Assembly (NCBI GenBank): GCA_903926935.1
Contig: CAIYLB010000108.1
Location: 1-36,914, forward strand
DNA: 36,914 nt
Source of the DNA: an uncultured Pseudomonadota bacterium
GTDB taxonomy: Bacteria > Pseudomonadota > Gammaproteobacteria > Burkholderiales > Methylophilaceae
Reading direction: 5' to 3'
In this document: piece after piece, positions 7,342 through 15,420 of the stretch
Position numbering within the stretch: the stretch's first letter is position 1
How the letters are laid out: the number at the start of each line of letters is the position of its first letter
Program-made: the position numbers and the translations under genes
The notes under the pieces: generated by a model
Database searches by the model: none
What the model was told of the DNA's origin: nothing
Seen by the model: the letters and a program-made list of their open reading frames with translations, nothing else

Positions 7342-8085
7342 TTAGGCACTTTGTCGATATTGCGCATCGGATAATAACCTATGCATTTCTTTTTTTACCA
7401 CGGCATAGCATTCGCAAGCAGTAGACTCTAAACCATGTCGATCTAATACAGAAATATGCCCACGGCGGTAATTAATAAACCCCTCACGCTGCAACTTGCC
7501 GGCAGCTTCGGTAATGCCTTCTCGGCGCACGCCCAACATGCCCGCTACTAATTCTTGGGTAATGATTAAGTCGCTACTTGGCATGCGGTCTAGGGTGAGT
7601 AGTAACCAACGGCATAACTGTTGTTCAACTGAGTGATGCCTATTGCAGGCTGCCGTTTGCGACATTTGCGTCATCAGTGCTTGTGTGTAACGTAGTAATA
7701 AACTTTGCAATAAGCCGCCGCGATCGAATTCTATTTTAAGTAAACGCCGTTCAAGTCGCAGCGCATAGCCTGCGGTTTGCACCACTGCAGAACTTGAGGT
7801 GGTGTCTCCACCCATAAATAGAGAAATACCGACCATCCCTTCATTGCCCACGCCTGAAGATTCAGCCGATGAGCCAGATTCCATTACATAATGTAACGAC
7901 ACAATTGAGCTGGTAGGGAAGTAAGCATACTGCAACTGCATGCCAGGCTCGTAAATCATTTCACCTAGCGGCATTGCAACTAACTCTAAATCAGGCGCAA
8001 GCCGTTCATACTCTGCAGTTGGCAGGGCGGCCAGCAAGTGGTTATGATTGGAATGATGCTGTTGCGGGGTAAGTATTTTCGTCAT
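7342..8085 (-). CDS. Crp/Fnr family transcriptional regulator
   Basis: A 247-residue protein: N-terminal cyclic-nucleotide-type sensor barrel (about 15-140, including MPLGEMIYEPGMQLQYAYFPTSSIVSL) and a C-terminal winged helix (about 145-230) with recognition region GMLGVRREGITEAAGKLQREGFINYRRG. The usual cAMP-contacting motif is not apparent, and there is no Fnr-type Cys cluster, so the signal is unknown. I prefer ATG 8085; a TTG at 8094 would overlap the upstream response-regulator gene. Being the last gene of the kinase-regulator operon, it is likely the transcriptional end of that signalling chain or a parallel stress regulator (inference). Confidence 0.85.
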   Translation of the reverse strand: MTKILTPQQHHSNHNHLLAALPTAEYERLAPDLELVAMPLGEMIYEPGMQLQYAYFPTSSIVSLHYVMESGSSAESSGVGNEGMVGISLFMGGDTTSSSAVVQTAGYALRLERRLLKIEFDRGGLLQSLLLRYTQALMTQMSQTAACNRHHSVEQQLCRWLLLTLDRMPSSDLIITQELVAGMLGVRREGITEAAGKLQREGFINYRRGHISVLDRHGLESTACECYAVVKKEMHRLLSDAQYRQSA

Positions 8086-8087
8086 TA

Positions 8088-8954
8088 TCAGCAATCGACC
8101 ACTTGTGGATCTTGCTTGCTAATCAGTTCGACACCGATGCCACGGTAGCCAGTAAACCGACAACGCAGGTCGAACATAGGCTCGCCACTCACTTGAAACC
8201 GTCTTTGTGAGCCATCGGCATTGCTACGGTGGAGTATAAATTCCAAGAACGGTTTGCGTGCGATAATAATGCTTTTTAGTTGTTCACGCTCAACTTCATT
8301 CCAACCTGATTGCAAGTTGATTTGTGGAGCGCTCATTTCTTCAGCCATTGTTGCGTCAAGATTGGCGTCAATTTGAATGCCTAGCATCTCGCGCACCGGA
8401 CCTGATATTTTGGTGAATTGCATATGTTCATTTTGCTCCCAGTACCAATCTGAGGCCAGCTCTGTCAGGCTGCGATATCGCGCTTCGCTTTCACGAAGCT
8501 CAGCGGTGCGCTCTAATACAGTTTGTTCTAATTGCTGGTTGTAGCATTCTAGTTTTTTATATAAAAGACGCACTTCTAGCATATTGCGAATTCGTGTTTT
8601 AACCTCGATAAGATCAAAAGGCTTGCTGATGAAATCTCTAGCACCAGCTTGTAAAGCATGCAGTTTGTGGTTAGGTTGTGCAGTAAGCACGAGCACAGGT
8701 AAGTAAGCATCGGCATTGTTTTGTTTGAGCGCGGCCATGACTTCAAAGCCATCCATAATCGGCATTTGTAGATCGAGCAGTATCAGGTCGTAATGGTTTT
8801 TTTGATGTAGTGTCACCACCTCTAGTGGATTCATGGTGGAAGTAAATGCACTGTAAGATGAATCTGTAAGCAGCTGCTCTAGCAGGCTGATGTTGGATTC
8901 CTGATCATCGACAATTAGGATCTTTGCACTTAGAATTTCTGATTCGGTAATCAT
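8088..8954 (-). CDS. Response regulator with C-terminal PAS domain
   Basis: A 288-residue protein. The receiver domain (1-120) has the acidic pair D16/D17, phosphoacceptor D61 in LLLDLQMPIMDGF, T91 and K111 in ISKPFD. A coiled-coil linker (about 125-158) leads into a PAS domain (about 158-280, ending FTGYRGIGVELISK). There is no DNA-binding, GGDEF or kinase output, so it probably works through protein contacts, perhaps with a kinase. The ATG overlaps the stop of the upstream hybrid kinase by 4 bases (ATGA), and the crp-type gene follows within a few bases. The phosphodonor is most simply the neighbouring kinase. Confidence 0.9.
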   Translation of the reverse strand: MITESEILSAKILIVDDQESNISLLEQLLTDSSYSAFTSTMNPLEVVTLHQKNHYDLILLDLQMPIMDGFEVMAALKQNNADAYLPVLVLTAQPNHKLHALQAGARDFISKPFDLIEVKTRIRNMLEVRLLYKKLECYNQQLEQTVLERTAELRESEARYRSLTELASDWYWEQNEHMQFTKISGPVREMLGIQIDANLDATMAEEMSAPQINLQSGWNEVEREQLKSIIIARKPFLEFILHRSNADGSQRRFQVSGEPMFDLRCRFTGYRGIGVELISKQDPQVVDC

Positions 8955-11900
8955 GGAACGTTGTCCTCTTTGGCTAGTGGCGCAGGTTTTTTTTGTGTGA
9001 AATTAAGTGCTAAATCTATGGTTTCGATAAATGCATTGACCTTAATTGGCTTAGTGAGATATTGAAAGAATCCCGCTTTTAAGCCTTTTTCAATATCGCG
9101 AGCCATTGCATTGGCGCTCAAAGCTATCACTGGAATATGACTTGTTTCAGGGTCCTTTTTCAGCATGTTAAGGGCTTCAAAACCACTAAGCCCCGGTAGA
9201 TTTATATCCATCAAAATAACATCCGGCATACTGGCACGCGCCAGCTTTATCCCTCGTTCTGCATTGGTGGCACTTAATAGGCGAATATCAGATCGGCGGG
9301 CAATAATATCTTTAACTAGCGTTAAGTTTGCAGGATTATCTTCAATATAAAGGAGTGTGTACAACAGCCCGTGATTTTGCAATTTAGTTTCACTGGTGGA
9401 TATTAATAACGATGATATATCCTGCTGTGGTTCGATGGCTTGTTCAAGTTCAACCCAGAACATGCTACCCACACCCACAGTACTTTCCACACCAATACGA
9501 CCATTCATTAAGTTGATTAAGCGCTTGCACACCACTAAGCCTATGCCGGTACCCTCTTGTTTCGCATTTTGTCCTAGTCGATTAAACGGTTGGAACAGTT
9601 GGCTTATTTGCTCTGGTGACATGCCTGCGCCAGTATCATGGATGCTGATTCGTACTGAATTAGGGGTTGAAATTTCCCAATGAACATCCACCGTACCATT
9701 TAACGAATTGTATTTAATCGCGTTTGAAAGTAAGTTGATAATAATTTGCTTTACACGTGTACGGTCGCCATTGACGTAGTACGCGTGTTTAGGTTTGTTG
9801 AAAACCACCTTGATCCCACGTTTTTCTGCTTGCGGTTCTATCATCGCTTCGCATTCGCTCATGATGTCCGCCAGTAATACTGGTTCTAAAGACAGTGCTA
9901 GTTTGCCGGACTCAATCAACGCTAAATCTAGTACTTCGTTAATCAACTCCAGCAGATACCAACCGGCTTTTAAAATTTGATCTATACTTTTTTTCTGTGT
10001 GACTGTCGGCGGTGGTGTACCAGATTCTATGAGCTGGGCAAACCCCAATATCGCGCCCAGTGGAGTGCGTAACTCATGGCTCATATTGGATAGAAAATCC
10101 GATTTTGCTAGATTAGCTTTTTCTGCAACGAAAGTGGCATGCTCAAGCTCGGCATTTTTATCTTGTAATGCCTGATCAAGTCGTCTGCGTTCTTCTTCTA
10201 TCTGCTTACCCACGGTGTTGTCGGTACCAATCAGCAGATAGCCGATAATGGTGTTTTGCGCATCACGCAAAGCAGTGATCGAAACTACGGCCGGGAAGCG
10301 ACTACCGTCTTTACGAATGTAGGTCAGCTCATAAATGTCTTCAATGCCGCGCGAGGCTTTAAATACCAGGGCATCAAAGCCAGGTGTAATCATCGTATTG
10401 AGCTCTAAACTTAATGCCTGCGCTCGGGCAATTAGTTCTTCCGGATCAGAAATTTCAGCAGGCGTGACCTTGTTCATTACTTCGTCAGCGCTGTAACCTA
10501 GCATACGCTCTGCACCGACATTAAAGATTTGAATAACGCCCTTTGCATCGGTAGCAATGCTTGAGAAATTTTCGCTATTGAAAATGGCATTTTGTAATGC
10601 ACCGGCCTTGACCAGCAGTTCTTCAGCGTGTCTCCGTGCACTAATATCACGCAAAATACAGGTAAAGTAGCGTTCGCTACCCAGCCACATTTCACTGACT
10701 GCAATTTCTAAAGGAAATGGTTGATTGCCTTTACGCCAGCCTATCACCTCGCGCCCAAGACCAATAGCACGGTCCGCATCACTTGGGCTATAGTGTTTGA
10801 GTGAGCCATTACGCTGTTCTTGATCCAATTCTGGAATCAGTACACTAAAGTTTAATCCGTTAAGTTCTTCTGCGCTAAATCCAAACATACGCTGGGCGGT
10901 TGGATTGGTGGTTTCGATCATGCCGTTACTTGCATGCAAGGTGATAATGCCATCGGCGACGGTATTCAGTATGGTTTGAATGCGCGCGGCATTATTACGC
11001 AAGGCCTGTTGTACTGCGTATTCCTCAGTAACGTTACGAAACACCAATACTGCGCCAATAATTTTCTCATTGCTATCAAGTATGGGGGCGCAACTGTCAG
11101 CGATATCACATTCTTGACCATCAAGCCCGATGAGTACAGTATGGTTCGCCAGTCCTTGTATCGTACCGTGCAACAGCGTTTCCATGACCGGTATTAGCGA
11201 AGGTAGCCGCGTTTCTTTGTTGATGATGGAAAACACGTCTGCAATGGGGCGACCAATGGCTAGTGATTGCTCCCAGCCAGTGAGCTCTTCAGCGAGTGGA
11301 TTTAACAGTGTGACTCGCGCTTCGGCGTCCGTGGTTATGACTGCATCACCAATAGAATTAAGAGTTACTTTTAACTTTTCTTCACTGGCCTGCAAGGTCA
11401 GGTTAAGCTGATGCAGTCTTGAATTACTCGCTTCTTGAACCCGTAATAAATGCTGTGTTTCTAGGTGTACTAAATTTTTTATTTGTTGTTGTGACTGACG
11501 AATCCTGAAATAAATAAATGCAAGTGCAAATAGTGACCATATCAAGCTGGTAGCAATAATAATGCTAAACATTCTCTGCATACTGGTTTGCACGGCAGTA
11601 TCATTTTCATTCAGATCAGTTTGCTCAATTTTCTTGAACTCATGAATTTCGTCACGAATGGCATCCATCAAACGCTTGCCGCGGCCCTTAACTAATTCCG
11701 CTTTAATTAAGTCAATTTTATTTGCTTGGCGCAACTCGATTAGATAGGCTAATTCAGCCATTTTCGCAGTGATTAAAGGGGCTGTAGTCGCGAGGTGTTG
11801 GCTGGCTTTGCTGATTTTAGTGAGTTTGTGCAAGGTGTTGAAATCTCCTACAACGCTATCACGTACCGCCAAATAGGGTTGTAGATATACCATGTCTCCA

Positions 11901-12106
11901 GTCAGTAAATAGCCGCGCTGGCCGGTCTCAGCATCTGTCAAGTCAGACAGTAATCCATCGGCTTTGCTTATGATTTCAAAGTTATGTTTTCTTGCAGCAA
12001 CATTTTGCTGGATATTATCAAAAGACCAAAATCCAAATGCGGCTGCTATCGTGACTATTAGCCCGACTATACTGATGAAAGTAGCTAGTTTAGGTGTGAA
12101 TTTCAA
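8951..12106 (-). CDS. Hybrid sensor histidine kinase, CHASE3-PAS3-HisKA-HATPase-REC
   Basis: A 1051-residue inner-membrane kinase. Order of parts: TM1 (8-28), CHASE3-type sensor (about 38-175, with the characteristic DAETGQRGYLLTG at 58-70), TM2 (179-200), three PAS domains (about 240-365, 370-492 and 500-635), HisKA with H677 in SNMSHELRTPLG, HATPase_c with N791/N795 and DTGAGMS at 824-830 and GTGIGLVV at 852-859, and a C-terminal receiver with E922/D923, phosphoacceptor D967 and K1019. All catalytic residues are intact, so it should autophosphorylate and pass phosphate to its own receiver. CHASE3 ligands are generally unknown. It heads the three-gene minus-strand operon. Confidence 0.93.
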   Translation of the reverse strand: MKFTPKLATFISIVGLIVTIAAAFGFWSFDNIQQNVAARKHNFEIISKADGLLSDLTDAETGQRGYLLTGDMVYLQPYLAVRDSVVGDFNTLHKLTKISKASQHLATTAPLITAKMAELAYLIELRQANKIDLIKAELVKGRGKRLMDAIRDEIHEFKKIEQTDLNENDTAVQTSMQRMFSIIIATSLIWSLFALAFIYFRIRQSQQQIKNLVHLETQHLLRVQEASNSRLHQLNLTLQASEEKLKVTLNSIGDAVITTDAEARVTLLNPLAEELTGWEQSLAIGRPIADVFSIINKETRLPSLIPVMETLLHGTIQGLANHTVLIGLDGQECDIADSCAPILDSNEKIIGAVLVFRNVTEEYAVQQALRNNAARIQTILNTVADGIITLHASNGMIETTNPTAQRMFGFSAEELNGLNFSVLIPELDQEQRNGSLKHYSPSDADRAIGLGREVIGWRKGNQPFPLEIAVSEMWLGSERYFTCILRDISARRHAEELLVKAGALQNAIFNSENFSSIATDAKGVIQIFNVGAERMLGYSADEVMNKVTPAEISDPEELIARAQALSLELNTMITPGFDALVFKASRGIEDIYELTYIRKDGSRFPAVVSITALRDAQNTIIGYLLIGTDNTVGKQIEEERRRLDQALQDKNAELEHATFVAEKANLAKSDFLSNMSHELRTPLGAILGFAQLIESGTPPPTVTQKKSIDQILKAGWYLLELINEVLDLALIESGKLALSLEPVLLADIMSECEAMIEPQAEKRGIKVVFNKPKHAYYVNGDRTRVKQIIINLLSNAIKYNSLNGTVDVHWEISTPNSVRISIHDTGAGMSPEQISQLFQPFNRLGQNAKQEGTGIGLVVCKRLINLMNGRIGVESTVGVGSMFWVELEQAIEPQQDISSLLISTSETKLQNHGLLYTLLYIEDNPANLTLVKDIIARRSDIRLLSATNAERGIKLARASMPDVILMDINLPGLSGFEALNMLKKDPETSHIPVIALSANAMARDIEKGLKAGFFQYLTKPIKVNAFIETIDLALNFTQKKPAPLAKEDNVP

Positions 12107-12217
12107 AACAAAGACTTTACAGTCAAGTTGCGTTCTATTTTCATTAGTGTCAGCCTTGTGTATTGATTGGTAGAAATCCTAGCTTGCTGAGCAGTAGCCA
12201 TGAATGTGCTAACTAGA

Positions 12218-12248
12218 GTTATACACGCATAATCTGACATTATGTCAA
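12218..12248 (-). promoter_or_regulatory. Candidate promoter of the kinase operon with internal dyad
   Basis: On the minus strand TTGACA (12243-12248) precedes GTATAA (12219-12224) at 18 bases, or TATAAC (12218-12223) at 19. Between and over them lie two dyads: TGACAT-T-ATGTCA (12235-12247) and CATAAT-CTGAC-ATTATG (12228-12244). It is about 110 bases upstream of the kinase start. A regulator site is likely; its owner is unknown. Confidence 0.45.
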
Positions 12249-12460
12249 TTAAACTTTCAGCCTTATGTGCGTTGTCACACATTGAGCTTATTTTTTAAGG
12301 ATGGGATAGATTTAGCCGGCTGTTCATGGCAGAAAGTTCTAGCGTAGATTGCAGTTAGCTAGTGATTTTGGTTGATTGGAGTGGATGGTTGTATTCGCAC
12401 TAAAATTACAGATGTTGTATTCGCTTGTGCGCTAGCAGGCGCTAGGCTGGCACATTATTG
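12249..12460. other. Intergenic region without a recognised gene
   Basis: Together with 12107-12217 this makes about 350 bases between the kinase operon and the DUF1854 gene. No convincing coding region appears. I see no clear stem with a T-tract after the DUF1854 stop, so that operon may run on or end by Rho. The stretch 12435-12450 contains a short duplicated CGCTAG. Confidence 0.35.
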
Positions 12461-12943
12461 CTACAAAAATCGGTCTAGCAATTTTCGGCTGTGCTGATCT
12501 AACTGGTCTATGTCGCGAATGATAAAGTTAACGCCATGGCCATCGGTAATGAGCAGGCTGGTGTGTGTCAGTCTACGGATGTGCTCTTCGGCTTTGAGCA
12601 CTAGTTCAGTGTCACCTCTATCTGTTTCAACTTGCCAAGTGCTTGGCGTGGCAAAACTGGATGCGTGGCTAATGCTACGAATTTCCGGCATAAATTCACG
12701 GCGAGCAAGTTCTTCTTCAATTAGGCTGCGTGTTGCATTTGGCAATGCTTTTAAGCTGGCTATCCATGCTAGTTCGTGGCCATTTGAACCGATTAAGGAT
12801 AAACCTTCTGCTGGCGCCGAAATAGGAAACGCACGCATGGGGAAAACGCCATCATGAATTGTACCGTCGCTGGCGGTAAGCACTAGGCGACCAGCGGCGC
12901 TTCTTATGAGGCTAAAGTTAGTAAATAAGGTGAATTGTTCCAT
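12461..12943 (-). CDS. DUF1854 protein associated with cyanophycin metabolism
   Basis: A 160-residue soluble protein without signal peptide. It shows the DUF1854 pattern: DGTIHDGVFPMRAFPISAPAEGLSLIGSNGHEL near the start, then LIEEELARREFMPEIRSI, and LLITDGHGVNFIIRDIDQLDQHSRKLLDRFL at the end. The family is known mainly from its position beside cyanophycin genes and an ABC exporter; its activity is unknown. Its ATG lies 2 bases after the transporter stop, so translation is coupled and a joint function is likely. It may be a regulatory or adaptor subunit of the transporter (inference). Confidence 0.82.
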   Translation of the reverse strand: MEQFTLFTNFSLIRSAAGRLVLTASDGTIHDGVFPMRAFPISAPAEGLSLIGSNGHELAWIASLKALPNATRSLIEEELARREFMPEIRSISHASSFATPSTWQVETDRGDTELVLKAEEHIRRLTHTSLLITDGHGVNFIIRDIDQLDQHSRKLLDRFL

Positions 12944-12945
12944 GA

Positions 12946-15282
12946 CTAGGCGCTAGCTTCTTGGTGAGTCATTTGATTTTTCGTGAGTGTGTCATTATTG
13001 GCCACATCATCCAAGTCGGTATCTACATTACGCGCTTGTGCTTGGTAGAGGCGATAATAAGCGCCTTCGCGTGCCATGAGTTCGTCGTGGCTACCGACTT
13101 CAACAATTTCACCGCGGTCTAATACCACCAATCGATTAGCCTTGTGTAGCGTAGATAGGCGATGGGCAATGGCAATCGTGGTACGACCATGCACTAGGTT
13201 GTCTAAAGCTTTTTGTATCTCTTTTTCAGTTTCGGTATCTACTGAAGCGGTCGCTTCGTCGAGTATCAAAATACGTGGATCAATAAGTAAAGCGCGGGCA
13301 ATTGAAATCCGCTGGCGTTCGCCGCCAGATAAGCCCTGGCCACGTTCGCCTACCAGCGAATCATAGCCATGCGGTAGCCGTAAAATAAACTCATGTGCAT
13401 GGGCAGCGCGGGCGGCTGACACGATTTCTGCACGGGTCGCTTCTGGTTTACCATAGGCTATATTTTCGGCAATGCTACCAAAAAATAGAAATGGTTCTTG
13501 TAGCACTAGGCCAATATTACGCCTGTATTCTGCAATAGGCAGCGAGCGAATATTCACGCCATCTAAGTTGATAGAGCCGGTGGTTACGTCGTAGAAGCGG
13601 CACATTAAGTTTACTAAGGTACTTTTGCCTGAGCCGCTGTGGCCGACCAGTCCTATCATTTCGCCCGGCTGTATGATTAGACTTAAGTCCTTAATCACTG
13701 CGCGGTTGCCGTAGCGAAAACCGGCTGATTTAATCTCAATCTGTCCAACTACTTTATCAAGATGTACTGGGTTGCTTGGTTCTGGAACGCTGGAAACATG
13801 GTCAAGAATGTCAAAAATGCGTTTAGCGCCAGAAGCGGCTTTTTGCGTGACAGAAACAATGCGGCTCATAGAATCTAGCCGCGTATAAAAGCGGCTGATA
13901 TACGCCAAAAAGGCTGTCAGTACACCTACGCTAATTTCATTGTGTGATACTTGCCATATACCAAACGCCCACACTAAAAGCAGGCCGATTTCCGTCAGTA
14001 AGGTCACGCTGGGTGAAAATAGTGACCATATTTTATTGATGCGGTCATTGACGATTAAATTATGCTGATTGGCTTCGCGGAAGCGCTTGGCTTCACGCGA
14101 TTCCTGTGCAAATGCTTTTACCACACGAATGCCGGGAATAGTATCGGCCAGCACGTTGCTGACTTCTGACCAGACGCGGTCTATTTTTTCAAAGCCGGTA
14201 CGCAATCTGTCGCGCACAATATGAATCATCCAAGCGATGAAAGGTAGCGGTAGCAAGGTGACCAAGGCTAGCTTAGGGTTAATAGAGATCAGAATCGCTG
14301 AAGTCATAATAATCATCAGCACATCTGTGGCAAAGTCGAGTAGATGCAGTGATAAAAACACACAGATACGGTCGGATTCTGAGCCTATGCGCGACATTAA
14401 ATCGCCTGTGCGTTTGCCGCCAAAATATTCCAGTGAAAGCTTGAGTAAATGCTCATAAGTAATCGTGCGTAAATCCGCACCTATACGTTCGCTGACCAGC
14501 GCTAGAATATAAGTGCGCGCCCAGCCTAAACTCCAAGCCAATAGCGCCGAGCCAAGCAAGCCGCTTAATAATAATGCCACCATGCTAACATCAATCGGCG
14601 CACCGTTTTGGTAGGGAATTAATACCTTGTCCATCAACGGAATGGTTAAGTAAGGCGGAACGAGTGTAGCCGCAGTAGAAGCCAACATCAGTAAAAAACC
14701 TGTGAGCAATTGCCATTGGTATGGTTTGGCAAAACGCCATAAGCGGAATAGCGTCCAAGTGGATGGCGGTGCATCGATAGTGCTACTGCATTGCGGGCAC
14801 TCGTCTTGATCGGCTTCTAGTGGAGTTTGGCAATTAGGACAAGTTTCAGACGCTTCCGCCACGATAGGCTGGCCATTTAGAAAACTGGCAAGTTGCAGCT
14901 CAAATTGTTTAATAAAGCGCGATGCAGAAAAGTCGTTAGCCAGTGTGTAAAACCAATGGCCTAAGCGTATTTCACCGTTTTCACCGCCAAATAATTCAAC
15001 ATTGGCCACGCCTGCATTGTCGTGGTGTTTTAGGGTTAAGTTAGCTTTGAACGGATAAGTCGCATGCTTTTCTGACGCATTAGCATCCACTGAAGTTATA
15101 CTGACTAAGCGCTGGTTGGTAATGAATAATAAGCTTTTTTTAAAATGTAGCGCAGCATCAAGATTGATCTCAAGCCATGCGCAAATCTCTTCGCTACTTT
15201 CTAGTTGTGCCTGTGCCGCCGCCTGCCATGCGGCTGGTAAGGTTTTGTTAGTAATAATTGTAGGGAGTATTTTGTTGTTCAC
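12946..15282 (-). CDS. ABC transporter (exporter type) linked to cyanophycin genes, with PH-like and zinc-ribbon N-terminus
   Basis: A 778-residue half-transporter. Residues 1-135 form a soluble region resembling a PH-like fold (AALHFKKSLLFITNQRLVSI). A four-Cys zinc ribbon follows (C148, C151, C162, C165; CPNCQTPL...CPQC). The exporter-type membrane domain spans about 185-480 and the ATPase about 512-750, with Walker A GHSGSGKST (547-555), signature LSGGE (651-655), Walker B ILILDE (671-676) and switch His 707. All ATPase motifs are intact, so it should work as a dimer. Start is GTG at 15282 with AGG shortly upstream. It is divergent from cphA' and coupled to the DUF1854 gene. The cargo is unknown; I recall that relatives are named as cyanophycin-associated. 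Confidence 0.9.
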   Translation of the reverse strand: MNNKILPTIITNKTLPAAWQAAAQAQLESSEEICAWLEINLDAALHFKKSLLFITNQRLVSITSVDANASEKHATYPFKANLTLKHHDNAGVANVELFGGENGEIRLGHWFYTLANDFSASRFIKQFELQLASFLNGQPIVAEASETCPNCQTPLEADQDECPQCSSTIDAPPSTWTLFRLWRFAKPYQWQLLTGFLLMLASTAATLVPPYLTIPLMDKVLIPYQNGAPIDVSMVALLLSGLLGSALLAWSLGWARTYILALVSERIGADLRTITYEHLLKLSLEYFGGKRTGDLMSRIGSESDRICVFLSLHLLDFATDVLMIIMTSAILISINPKLALVTLLPLPFIAWMIHIVRDRLRTGFEKIDRVWSEVSNVLADTIPGIRVVKAFAQESREAKRFREANQHNLIVNDRINKIWSLFSPSVTLLTEIGLLLVWAFGIWQVSHNEISVGVLTAFLAYISRFYTRLDSMSRIVSVTQKAASGAKRIFDILDHVSSVPEPSNPVHLDKVVGQIEIKSAGFRYGNRAVIKDLSLIIQPGEMIGLVGHSGSGKSTLVNLMCRFYDVTTGSINLDGVNIRSLPIAEYRRNIGLVLQEPFLFFGSIAENIAYGKPEATRAEIVSAARAAHAHEFILRLPHGYDSLVGERGQGLSGGERQRISIARALLIDPRILILDEATASVDTETEKEIQKALDNLVHGRTTIAIAHRLSTLHKANRLVVLDRGEIVEVGSHDELMAREGAYYRLYQAQARNVDTDLDDVANNDTLTKNQMTHQEASA

Positions 15283-15336
15283 AGCGCCTGAGTGTACTAC
15301 AATCGAGTCAGCTCATAAATAGGTATAAATAGTTTA

Positions 15337-15365
15337 TTGTCAGCTTGTTGTCAGGTTTCTGACAG
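15337..15365. promoter_or_regulatory. Three TGTCAG-type sites at 11-base spacing in the divergent cph region
   Basis: TTGTCAG occurs at 15337-15343 and 15348-15354, and the inverted form CTGACAG at 15359-15365, each beginning 11 bases after the last, i.e. on one face of the helix. They lie between the divergent ABC transporter and cphA' genes, about 55-85 bases before each start, where a shared operator would be expected. The protein that binds is unknown. Confidence 0.4.
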
Positions 15366-15420
15366 CATGTTAGGGCATAGTGTGGGCCTTTTTTTCGTTT
15401 TAATTCATCTGGATAAGTTG

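Noticed and set aside
9396-9683. 95-codon plus-strand frame within the histidine kinase
   Set aside because: Shadow of the kinase HATPase region; no start signal or domain.
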